Source: Desulfosarcinaceae bacterium (lineage in GTDB: Bacteria; Desulfobacterota; Desulfobacteria; Desulfobacterales; Desulfosarcinaceae). Taken from it: a stretch of DNA of 64,000 nucleotides. A program made the position numbers and the translations under genes. The DNA is taken from NCBI GenBank assembly GCA_030066015.1, contig JASJCL010000020.1:48968-112967 (forward strand), given 5' to 3'. Of this stretch, positions 54,694-62,449 are shown in pieces. The notes beneath the pieces are model-generated. The model worked only from the letters and a program-made list of their open reading frames with translations. It was not told the origin of the DNA and ran no database searches. Within the stretch, counting starts at the first letter, position 1, and each line of letters opens with the position of its first letter.

Positions 54694-54753
54694 GCGCATG
54701 GGGTGGGAGCGTACATCTCGGCTGGATCTTCTCAGAACGGTGTCGGGATCGCG

Positions 54754-55461
54754 TCAGAAGATCGATTTGTCGGCGCCGGACGGTTTGAGACCGCCCTTTT
54801 CCTCGAGCGCCATCAGCGCTTGAAGATTCTTGCTATAGTAGATCGTGATGGTGTGGCGGGGACGATCGTATTGGTCGCGCCAGGCGGTGAAGAGCAACCG
54901 ATCTTGGCCCTGGGTCCATACCCAGGTGCGGCCAGAGTTCCAGGAGATCTCGGTGGGGACACCATATTTCTCTTCCAGAGAGGCGCGCAGCGACGCCCCT
55001 ACATCGTCGCTGTAGGCGTTTAGGAGGACCGGAAGACCGGTGGCGTCGGCGAACAGGAGCACCACCTTGTCGAAGGGCAGCTCGTCTGGATCGATATAGC
55101 GGTAGGTGAGTTGGGTGACCGCGTGTTCCACACGCTCCCGCGGAGGCCAATTCAATCGACGGTTCAACTCGGCCAGATCGCTGAAATGGGCCTGGAGTAA
55201 TCCTGGGAAGTTGGCATCTAGATCGATGGTTGTGCGGCGAACAATGGCCACTGAGCCCAGACGTCGCTTGAGGCGGTCCCGCAAGTCATCCCCGACCGGG
55301 GTGTTGGCCCCCAGATCAAGAAAAGTGAAACCGGCGGGCGCGCTCTCAACGCGTTGCTCGCTAGCGGTCTCCTGTTTCCCACATCCCATCATCAGGCAGA
55401 ACAATCCTATGGCGAGAACCAGCAACCCGAGATCGGATACTAAAGCGGAGCGGTAAGTAAT
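54754..55461 (-). CDS. Hypothetical lipoprotein, probable ATT start
   Basis: A 235-residue protein of unknown family. Its signal sequence ends in a lipobox, MMGC. AGAGGAGG lies four bases before an in-frame ATT at 55461-55459; the peptide from there (TYRSALVSDLGLLVLAIG) is a sound lipoprotein signal. No ATG or GTG lies between that site and the lipobox; a TTG just before LLVLAIG has no ribosome-binding site, and the ATG at 55539 adds 26 polar residues before the signal. ATT starts are known for E. coli infC. The mature part has no motif that I recognise (TWVWTQGQDRLLF, HTITIYYSKNLQAL). It is convergent with the RmlD gene. Confidence 0.68.
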   Translation of the reverse strand: MTYRSALVSDLGLLVLAIGLFCLMMGCGKQETASEQRVESAPAGFTFLDLGANTPVGDDLRDRLKRRLGSVAIVRRTTIDLDANFPGLLQAHFSDLAELNRRLNWPPRERVEHAVTQLTYRYIDPDELPFDKVVLLFADATGLPVLLNAYSDDVGASLRASLEEKYGVPTEISWNSGRTWVWTQGQDRLLFTAWRDQYDRPRHTITIYYSKNLQALMALEEKGGLKPSGADKSIF

Positions 55462-55636
55462 GGTGCCTCCTCTCTGATGCGATGGTCGGTTAGGTCTTTC
55501 CACTAAGATTAGCCTGTTTTCACCTGCGCTTTCAAGCATGAGAGGACCGATGACGCCTTTCTTGCGGTCGGCCGCTTGATAATCACTGAACCGAAAGGAG
55601 CTGACGTCGGTTTGACATCATTGCTGAAAAGATCAA

Positions 55637-55672
55637 TCAGAATTCTGATTTGTCACCCCCTGGCGTGACAAA
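55637..55672. repeat. Adjacent palindrome and inverted repeat
   Basis: TCAGAATTCTGA (55637-55648) is a perfect 12-bp palindrome. It directly abuts TTTGTCAC (55649-55656) and GTGACAAA (55665-55672), a perfect 8-bp inverted repeat with an 8-nt centre. The pair could be operator sites for a dimeric regulator or a small hairpin. No T-run follows. Confidence 0.5.
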
Positions 55673-55880
55673 GAGCGGACGGCACATTAGCTGATGACCA
55701 TCCCTAACTGCCGGAACTGACGGTGTGTCAGCACTTGCGCAGGACGTCAATTCAGCCCGGTTCGCTTTTTGCGCTCGGCAGACCAAACCGGATCGACTTT
55801 TGAATTTGTATACCGGGTGTGCCATATTGACGACGGTCGTTAAACCGCATTCATTAACTTTTACAGCCCGGAGCAGCCCA

Positions 55881-55906
55881 TTGGTCTGCATCCATCATTA
55901 GACCAA
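55881..55906. promoter_or_regulatory. Inverted repeat before recN, candidate operator
   Basis: TTGGTCT (55881-55887) and AGACCAA (55900-55906) are perfect 7-bp complements around a 12-nt centre, ending 18 bp before the recN ATG. recN is commonly SOS-induced, so a LexA-type operator is possible, but the sequence is not the CTGT-N8-ACAG site, and operators in this phylum vary. Confidence 0.4.
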
Positions 55907-55924
55907 CCGCAGTACAACGTGACC

Positions 55925-57622
55925 ATGCTGAGAGAACTCTCCATCCGCAACTTCGCTATCATAGAGGACCTGCGCATCAATTTCGAGGCGGGTTTATCCA
56001 TTTTAAGCGGTGAAACAGGGGCCGGCAAATCGATTCTGATCAATGCCGTCAATCTGCTCCTGGGCTCACGTGCGTCAGTCGATCTGATTCGCACCGGGGA
56101 GGAGAGTGCTGAGCTGGAAGCACTTTTTGAAGTGGCGCCCGAATCCCGCAGCGCCACCCTTCTGAAGGCGCATGGTGACGATCCATGCGAGGGATTGGTA
56201 ATACGCCGGGTGGTTTCACGCAACCATCGCCACCGCATCTATCTCAACGGACGCTTGGCCACCATGCAGCTATTGAAGGAGATCACGGGAAATCTGGCCA
56301 GCATATCGGGGCAGCATGCCCATCAGCAGCTGCTCAAAGAGGAGCTGCACCTGACCTTATTGGACCAGTTTGGCGGGCTGATGCCCCTGCGTGCGTCTGT
56401 TCGGCAGCAATATGGTGTGCTTGCCCCTCTGCTCGACCGACGCAAAACGCTGGCTGAACGGCAGGCCCAGAAAGCCGAGCGGATGGAGCTGCTCCAGTTC
56501 CAGCTGACCGAGATTACCGGGGCAGCTATCGAACCGGAGGAGGACCAGCAGCTGGAGGCGGAACGCACTCGGCTGCGCAATATCGAGCAGCTCCATCGGG
56601 TCGTTTCGGGCAGCCTTGACGGGCTTTACAGCAACCCCGGAGCGGCTATCGAAACCATTACTGAAGTCCGCAAGATGGTTGAAGCAGCCCTTCGTATGGA
56701 TGGATCCCTGGATCCAATAGTGGCTGGGCTGGCCGAAGCCGTCTATCAACTGGAGGATATCTGTGAACGGCTGCGCAATTATGGTCGTACACTAGAGGTG
56801 GCGGACAATTCAATCGCGGCTACAGAGGAGCGGCTCGATTTGATCAACCGTCTCAAGCGTAAATATGGTGGCAGTCTGACGGCGATCGCATCCCGTGTGG
56901 AAGCGATCACGGCCGAACTTGAAGCCTCCGAGCACCTGGATACCGAATTGGAAGCATTGGACAAGGAGATCGCCAAGCAGCGGGAGACATTGATCGATCT
57001 CAGCCTGGCGCTTTCAGAAAAGCGCCACCACCAAGCCCAACGAATGGCCCGTCAAATCGAAGCTCAACTGGGTGCGCTCAAAATGGCACCCATCCAGTTC
57101 GATGTGGCGCTAATCCGGGTCGAGGCCACACCGGAGACAGAGTCCAGTTTGGTCCATGAGAAGTGGTCCCTCTCTGAAAAGGGTCTGGATCGGGCGCAGT
57201 TTCTCATATCGCCAAATGTGGGCGAAGCGATTCGCCCCCTGGCCAGCATTGCCTCGGGCGGTGAGCTATCGCGAGTTGTTCTCGCGCTGAGAGCCATCCT
57301 GGCAAAGACGGATGCGGTCCAGACCATTGTTTTTGACGAGGTGGATGCCGGTATCGGTGGCGAAGTGGCCGAAATCGTTGGGGCCAAGTTGGACGCTCTC
57401 GCCCGCCGCCATCAGATAATTTGCATCACTCACTTGCCCCAAATCGCCAAATTCGGCCAGGCACACTTCAAGATCGCGAAAAAGGTCATCAGCGGCCGCA
57501 CCACCACCACCATTTCAGCCTTGGAAACAGAGGAACGAGTTTGCGAGCTGGCCCGCATGCTGGGAGGGGTCGAGATCACCGACACCACTTTGGCCCACGC
57601 ACGGGAGATGCTGGGCGCTTAA
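55925..57622 (+). CDS. recN: DNA repair protein RecN
   Basis: A 565-residue SMC-like ATPase in double-strand break repair. Walker A is SGETGAGKS at 28-36, a long coiled coil spans about 155-380, and the C-terminal ABC half has ASGGELSRVVLALR near 440 and IVFDEVDAGIGGEVAE near 463. The ATG at 55925 is preferred; a GTG two codons earlier is possible, and neither has a clear ribosome-binding site. The length is normal for the family. Confidence 0.95.
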   Translation: MLRELSIRNFAIIEDLRINFEAGLSILSGETGAGKSILINAVNLLLGSRASVDLIRTGEESAELEALFEVAPESRSATLLKAHGDDPCEGLVIRRVVSRNHRHRIYLNGRLATMQLLKEITGNLASISGQHAHQQLLKEELHLTLLDQFGGLMPLRASVRQQYGVLAPLLDRRKTLAERQAQKAERMELLQFQLTEITGAAIEPEEDQQLEAERTRLRNIEQLHRVVSGSLDGLYSNPGAAIETITEVRKMVEAALRMDGSLDPIVAGLAEAVYQLEDICERLRNYGRTLEVADNSIAATEERLDLINRLKRKYGGSLTAIASRVEAITAELEASEHLDTELEALDKEIAKQRETLIDLSLALSEKRHHQAQRMARQIEAQLGALKMAPIQFDVALIRVEATPETESSLVHEKWSLSEKGLDRAQFLISPNVGEAIRPLASIASGGELSRVVLALRAILAKTDAVQTIVFDEVDAGIGGEVAEIVGAKLDALARRHQIICITHLPQIAKFGQAHFKIAKKVISGRTTTTISALETEERVCELARMLGGVEITDTTLAHAREMLGA

Positions 57623-57751
57623 AGGGGCCGCCTGGCCGCCCTCCTATCTGCCATCGATCTTGACAGCGGGTGGCGATTGGGACTAAACATACGCGCTTAA
57701 GCGAACAGAAGCCGTCCCACGACGGTGTGGATCCCAGCGAGGTAATGCAAG

Positions 57752-57994
57752 ATGCCCATATTTGAATTCAAATGTATGCAGTGTGAAGCGTTTATCGAAA
57801 AGCTCGTCATGAACGACGAAGAGATGATCGAATTGTGTTGTCCCGAGTGCGAATCCGGTGATCTTGAACGGGTTCTCAGCACGACCAACTTTGCCATACC
57901 ACCGGGTGGGGCTGGCGCCTCAGGAGCATCCACCGAGACACGTACCTGCTCCAGCGGCAGCTGTACGACCTACAATCTCCCTGGCCATGAGTAA
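57752..57994 (+). CDS. FmdB-like zinc ribbon protein
   Basis: An 80-residue small protein with the FmdB-type zinc ribbon: MPIFEFKCMQC and CCPEC supply the two Cys pairs, followed by a Gly/Ala/Ser-rich flexible tail with extra cysteines (CSSGSC). The family is named after a formamidase-operon regulator; its general function is unknown. It lies 130 bp after recN and may be transcribed with it. Confidence 0.85.
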   Translation: MPIFEFKCMQCEAFIEKLVMNDEEMIELCCPECESGDLERVLSTTNFAIPPGGAGASGASTETRTCSSGSCTTYNLPGHE

Positions 57995-58069
57995 CAGCGG
58001 GTGAGAAACCGGCAGTACGCGTAGACGAACGCCTGCGGCTCGTAACCCCTCTGTGCTGCGGTGGCACCC

Positions 58070-58756
58070 ATGCAAAAGCGCATTCATTCTCAAGAAAAAG
58101 AACAGTTTATTAAACTGTTCCAACAGGACAGCGTGGATCGCTTCGAGGATCGCTTCCATATCCTGGAGGTCTTTCTGCGGACGGAGCAGCACCTGACCAC
58201 CCGAGATCTTCACGCAGCCGTTCGAAATGCGGGACACGATCTGGACAGCGATCTCATTCACGACACCTTGGAACTCATGTGCCAATACGGCTTCGCCCAG
58301 AAGAACCGTTTCGATACGGGAGAAGTGTATTACGAGCATCTCCACCTGGGCCAGCATCATGACCATATGATCTGCACAAAGTGCCGCCGGATCATCGAAT
58401 TCAGCGATGATCAGCTCGAGCGGCTTCAGGTGCAGGTGGCTGCCGGCAAAGGCTTTCATTTGCTGCAGCACCGCATGGAACTATACGGGATCTGCGATCG
58501 ATGCCTTCTGAAGCGTCGCCGTGAGATTCCGCTGGTGAGTGCCAAAGCCGGTGAGACGCTTCGGATTCGGGGCTTCAGCGGCGGCGCCCAGGCACGCATG
58601 CGCCTGTTAACGATGGGATTGCGTGTGGGGGATCGGATCGATGTAATCAATAGTCAGCGTGAGGGCCAGATCGTCATTGCCCTCGACTTCAAACGCCTTG
58701 CACTGGGGCGAGGGTTGGCGAGTAAAATTCTGGTGGAAACGATAACCGCTCAATAG
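58070..58756 (+). CDS. Fur-FeoA fusion regulator
   Basis: A 228-residue fusion. Residues about 1-150 are a Fur-family metalloregulator, with winged-helix DNA-binding segment and metal-site HHDHMICTKCRRIIEF (His/Cys ligands), plus a second pair GICDRC. Residues about 155-228 are a FeoA domain (LRIRGFSGGAQARMRLLTMGLRVGDRIDVI-type), normally a separate cytoplasmic SH3-like partner of the FeoB iron transporter. Such a fusion links iron sensing to ferrous-iron uptake control. No feoB is adjacent. The ATG at 58070 and an upstream GTG at 58061 are both possible; neither has a strong ribosome-binding site. Confidence 0.87.
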   Translation: MQKRIHSQEKEQFIKLFQQDSVDRFEDRFHILEVFLRTEQHLTTRDLHAAVRNAGHDLDSDLIHDTLELMCQYGFAQKNRFDTGEVYYEHLHLGQHHDHMICTKCRRIIEFSDDQLERLQVQVAAGKGFHLLQHRMELYGICDRCLLKRRREIPLVSAKAGETLRIRGFSGGAQARMRLLTMGLRVGDRIDVINSQREGQIVIALDFKRLALGRGLASKILVETITAQ

Positions 58757-58825
58757 TGCAACCCGTTTGCCGATGATGTATGGAGAGCCACGTTTTAGCA
58801 CCCTTAGATCACAAAAGGCAGACCA

Positions 58826-59281
58826 ATGATGCCGTCCATACAACAAGCAGCCCGCGTGGGCCTTCTCATCTTGTTGGCGGGATTCGCCCTGGGCGCTCAC
58901 CCTGTGCTGGCCGAACGTCTGGCCATCAAAAGTGACATCGCCAACATTCGATCCGGGCCGGGGACAAACACCGAGATTCTCTGGCAGGTGGAAAAATACT
59001 ACCCCATTCTCGTTGTTCAGAAGCAGGGCGACTGGTATCTCTTCAAGGACTTTGAAGGCGATGAAGGTTGGATCCATAAATCGCTGGTGGCACCCTTGGA
59101 CACCGTTGTGGTGAAACGAGACAATTGTAATGTACGCTCGGGGCCAGGCACGGAAAACGAGATTCATTTTGTCGCCGAACGCGGGATTCCTTTCAAGGTC
59201 ACCAAGCGCGAAGGGGTCTGGCTACAGATTGAACACGCAGATGGCGATGTCGGCTGGATTCACAAGACCTTGATATGGTAG
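58826..59281 (+). CDS. Exported protein with two SH3b domains
   Basis: A 151-residue periplasmic protein. A signal peptide (1-29, ending HPVLA) is followed by two bacterial SH3 domains (about 30-88, IANIRSGPGTNTEIL; and 92-151, NCNVRSGPGTENEIHF), each closing with GWIHK. Such proteins bind peptidoglycan or act as envelope scaffolds; no enzymatic role is apparent. The PfkB kinase gene begins four bases after its stop, so they are in one transcript. Confidence 0.85.
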   Translation: MMPSIQQAARVGLLILLAGFALGAHPVLAERLAIKSDIANIRSGPGTNTEILWQVEKYYPILVVQKQGDWYLFKDFEGDEGWIHKSLVAPLDTVVVKRDNCNVRSGPGTENEIHFVAERGIPFKVTKREGVWLQIEHADGDVGWIHKTLIW

Positions 59282-59285
59282 CGAT

Positions 59286-60287
59286 ATGAACCCCTTCAAA
59301 GCGAAAGACAATACCAGCGACTGGGTGGTGGGTGTCGGTTCGGCGCTGGTCGATATCCTGACCCATGAAGACGATGAATTCCTGACCCGAACAGGTGCCC
59401 TCAAAGGGGGCATGACCTTGGTGGACAAGACCTTTATCGATGAAACTCTGGCGGCCACCACCAACACGCCTACCTATGTGCCGGGCGGCTCAGCTTGCAA
59501 CACCGCGGTCGGAATCGGTCGCCTGGGCGGTAAGGCCCGATTTGTGGGCAAGTGCGGTAATGGCAATTTTGGAAATTTATTTCGCAATGATCTCCAAAAG
59601 CAGAACGTTCAGCCCCATCTGATCGATTCGGACGCCCCGACGGGTCGTTGTTTGTCGGTCATCACGCCGGATTCGCAACGTTCCATGTTCACCTATCTGG
59701 GGGCATCCGCCGAGGCGCAGCCACAGGAGATCCGGCCCGCCCACTTCGACGGCGCCGCGGTTGCCCATATCGAGGGCTATCTGTTGCATAATCCTGATCT
59801 TCTCGAAGCCGCACTATCCGCTGCCAAAAGGGCCGGGGCGCTGGTTTCCCTCGACTTGGCGAGCTACAATGTCGTAGCCGAGGCCTTGCCAATTCTTACC
59901 CACCTGGTGGCGACCTACGTGGATATATTGATTGCTAACGAGGACGAGGCAGAAGCCTTCACCGGCCTCACCGATGAGATGCAGGCGCTTGAAGCCCTGG
60001 GCGATGAGGTGCCCCTGGCCGCTCTCAAGGTGGGCGCTCGGGGGAGCTTTTTGATACACAAGGGTCGTGTGACGACTGTGGCCCCCAAGGTCGGTGCGAC
60101 TCCCGTAGACACGACAGGTGCTGGGGACCTCTGGGCGGCCGGCTTTCTCTTTGGTTTGGTCAACGGATATTCGCTGCAGAAATGTGGTGCGCTTGCGTCG
60201 GCTTGCGGATACGAAGTGTGTCGGGTGGTCGGAACCAATATCTCTGATGCGGGCTGGGAACGGATCAAAAAAACAGCGGAGGGGTAA
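59286..60287 (+). CDS. PfkB-family carbohydrate/nucleoside kinase
   Basis: A 333-residue ribokinase-fold kinase. The N-terminal substrate-binding motif is YVPGGSACNTAVGIGRLGG near 57-75, and the ATP/anion-hole motif is DTTGAGDLWAAGFLFGL near 276-292. The closest general class is the adenosine-kinase-like PfkB group, but adenosine, ribose or fructose derivatives are all possible. It is translationally linked to the TPR protein gene through an overlapping stop and start (TAATG). Confidence 0.88.
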   Translation: MNPFKAKDNTSDWVVGVGSALVDILTHEDDEFLTRTGALKGGMTLVDKTFIDETLAATTNTPTYVPGGSACNTAVGIGRLGGKARFVGKCGNGNFGNLFRNDLQKQNVQPHLIDSDAPTGRCLSVITPDSQRSMFTYLGASAEAQPQEIRPAHFDGAAVAHIEGYLLHNPDLLEAALSAAKRAGALVSLDLASYNVVAEALPILTHLVATYVDILIANEDEAEAFTGLTDEMQALEALGDEVPLAALKVGARGSFLIHKGRVTTVAPKVGATPVDTTGAGDLWAAGFLFGLVNGYSLQKCGALASACGYEVCRVVGTNISDAGWERIKKTAEG

Positions 60288-61003
60288 TGGCCAGCAAGGT
60301 CAAAAAAAGTCGCAAAGAGTTGCTGCACGAACCGGATGAATTCATGGTGTTGACGGGCCGTCTGGTATCCTTCCTGCGGTCCTATCAGCAGCAGGTTCTC
60401 TACGGCGTGCTGGCTATTATCCTGCTCCTTGGCAGTATCGCCGTGATCCGCTTTGTGGCGGATCGCAACGAGGACAAGGCTGCTCACATGTGGGCGAAAA
60501 TCAAGACAGCCCACCAGTCAGCACTTCAAACGTCCGCGGGAGACCCGGCGGGCCCTCAAACGGCGCTGGCTGCCGTGGATGCGGACTTCAAGCAACTGAT
60601 AGAAACCTACGGCAGCAAACGGACCGGCAAGCTGGCCCGTTTACACTACGCCCAACTCTGTCTCTCGGCAGGTAGGGCTGAAGCGGCCCTACCCCACTTC
60701 AAGGCGAGCCTAAAGGCGTTCGGCGACGACCCTGCCTGGCGCGACGTCGTGCTGGCCGGACTGGGGCATGCGCTGGCGCAAACAGGTGATCACGAACAGT
60801 CCGTCGCACGTTTCGAGGAGATTGTGGCCGGGGAGGCAGGCGCCATGACGGCAGAGGCCCTGTTTCAGCTGGGCTGGTTGTACGCCAAAACTGGAGCGCG
60901 TGAAAAGGGCCGCGAGGCTTACGAACGGCTGGTGACCGATTTTCCCGATTCGGCCTACACCGAACTCGCCCGTGACCAGATAAGGGTTAAGATGGACAGC
61001 TAG
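60287..61003 (+). CDS. TPR-containing membrane protein (YfgM-like)
   Basis: A 238-residue protein with one transmembrane helix (about 37-60, VLYGVLAIILLLGSIAVIRF) and a periplasmic TPR-like solenoid (about 110-235, LHYAQLCLSAGRAEAAL, AEALFQLGWLYAKTGAREKG, AYERLVTDFPDSAY). The layout matches YfgM/BamD-like proteins that assist protein export or outer-membrane assembly. It directly follows the kinase gene, with no functional link known. Confidence 0.8.
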   Translation: MASKVKKSRKELLHEPDEFMVLTGRLVSFLRSYQQQVLYGVLAIILLLGSIAVIRFVADRNEDKAAHMWAKIKTAHQSALQTSAGDPAGPQTALAAVDADFKQLIETYGSKRTGKLARLHYAQLCLSAGRAEAALPHFKASLKAFGDDPAWRDVVLAGLGHALAQTGDHEQSVARFEEIVAGEAGAMTAEALFQLGWLYAKTGAREKGREAYERLVTDFPDSAYTELARDQIRVKMDS

Positions 61004-61060
61004 TGAGCGCCCACGGTGCCAGTAGCGGTGCGACTTGCCGGATTCAAATGGCGGTTGTCC

Positions 61061-62449
61061 TCAATCGATCGCCTTGAAATCCAGTTGATACTTCTTGATT
61101 TTCTGACTCAATCCGCTTTTCCCAATCCCCAAAATCTCCGCCGCACGGGTTTGCACATGGTTGGCCCGTTTCATGGCCCGCAGGATCATCTCCTTTTCCA
61201 CCTGCGCCAAGGTTTCATACAGTCTGGCATCCGGCGGTATGTGACTGAGGCCAAGATTGTCCTCGACATTGTCCCTAAAATCCTGCGGCAGGTCTTCGAG
61301 GCGTATCGTGGATTCGGAGCACATCACCATGGCCCGTTCGATGACGTTCTCCAATTCGCGCACATTTCCCGGCCACGCATAATCGTAAAATAGGCGCTCA
61401 ACATCAGGATCGACGCCCAAAATGGGAGCCGTTGAACTGCGTTCAGCGCCATATTTCTCGATAAAATGCTCAACCAGAAGGCGGATGTCCTCCCGCCGTT
61501 CCCGCAGCAGGGGTAAGGCCAAGTGCACCACATTTAGGCGAAAAAACAGGTCTTCCCTGAAGCGGCCCTCCTGCACCTCGGTTTTGAGAGATTTATTGGT
61601 GGCCACTATGAGTCGGATGTCCACCTGCAGGGATCGAACACCGCCCACGCGTTCAAACGTCTTTTCTTGGAGAACCCGCAGCAGTTTTACCTGCAACCCC
61701 TGGGAGAGCTCCCCAATTTCGTCCAGAAAGAGGGTGCCACCGTCCGCCAGCTCGAAACGCCCCTTCTTGGTGGCCGCCGCCCCAGTGAAGGCGCCCTTTT
61801 CATGGCCGAAGAGCTCGCTTTCTAGCAGAGATTCCGCCAAAGCAGCACAGTTCACGGGGATGAAGGGGCGGCTGCGCCGGGGGCTGTTGTAGTGAATCGA
61901 TTTGGCCACCAGCTCTTTTCCGGTGCCGCTGCCGCCTTCGATGAGAACGGTGGCTGTGGCCTGGGACACCTTGCGAATGATGTCAAAAACCTCCACCATA
62001 CGCGGGCTTTTTCCAATGATGTTGCCGAAGCTGTACTGGTTGGTGATAGCGGTGCGCAGCTGGCGGTTCTCTTTAATGACCCGATACAGATCCAGGGCCT
62101 TATTGGAGTAGAGCACCAGGCGGTCATTGTCGAACGGCTTAAGAATATAGGTATAAGCACCTTTCTGCATGGCTTCGACCGCTTTTTCCACGGTACCGTG
62201 TGCCGTCATCATGACGACGGGCAGGTCGGGATTGTACGCCTTGACACGCTCCAGCAGTTCGATGCCATCCATCTGCGGCATCTTCATGTCCGTGAGTACC
62301 AAGTCGACATCCGATTCCGCCAATATGTCCAACGCCTCGGCACCGCTGTTGGCCGTCAGGGTTTCGAATCCTTCCTCTTCCAGGACGGCGCTGAGGATAA
62401 GGGGATAGTTCCTTTCATCGTCAACGATCAGAATGGTATCCATGCTCAT
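61061..62449 (-). CDS. Sigma54-dependent response regulator, NtrC/ZraR type
   Basis: A 462-residue transcription activator. The receiver domain (1-120) has DDE at 10-12 and the phospho-acceptor Asp54 (LVLTDMKMP). The AAA+ domain (about 140-385) has Walker A GGSGTGKE at 172-179 and the sigma54-contact loop GAFTGA at 219-224. A Fis-type helix-turn-helix ends the protein (about 420-455). It overlaps the upstream histidine kinase gene by ATGA, forming a cognate system. Target promoters are not identifiable. Confidence 0.95.
   Translation of the reverse strand: MSMDTILIVDDERNYPLILSAVLEEEGFETLTANSGAEALDILAESDVDLVLTDMKMPQMDGIELLERVKAYNPDLPVVMMTAHGTVEKAVEAMQKGAYTYILKPFDNDRLVLYSNKALDLYRVIKENRQLRTAITNQYSFGNIIGKSPRMVEVFDIIRKVSQATATVLIEGGSGTGKELVAKSIHYNSPRRSRPFIPVNCAALAESLLESELFGHEKGAFTGAAATKKGRFELADGGTLFLDEIGELSQGLQVKLLRVLQEKTFERVGGVRSLQVDIRLIVATNKSLKTEVQEGRFREDLFFRLNVVHLALPLLRERREDIRLLVEHFIEKYGAERSSTAPILGVDPDVERLFYDYAWPGNVRELENVIERAMVMCSESTIRLEDLPQDFRDNVEDNLGLSHIPPDARLYETLAQVEKEMILRAMKRANHVQTRAAEILGIGKSGLSQKIKKYQLDFKAID

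Larger units (their letters stand above)
55462..55924. other. Divergent intergenic interval before recN, 463 bp
   Basis: This AT-richer stretch holds two notable symmetrical sites: paired inverted repeats at 55637-55672 and a 7-bp inverted repeat at 55881-55906 next to recN. A minus-strand reading frame at 55637-55891 lacks a ribosome-binding site and coding character. Promoters for the lipoprotein and recN must lie here, but no consensus pair stands out. Confidence 0.5.

Noticed and set aside
55637..55891. 84-codon minus-strand reading frame before recN
   Set aside because: No ribosome-binding site, composition not protein-like, and it overlaps two symmetrical DNA sites; treated as non-coding.
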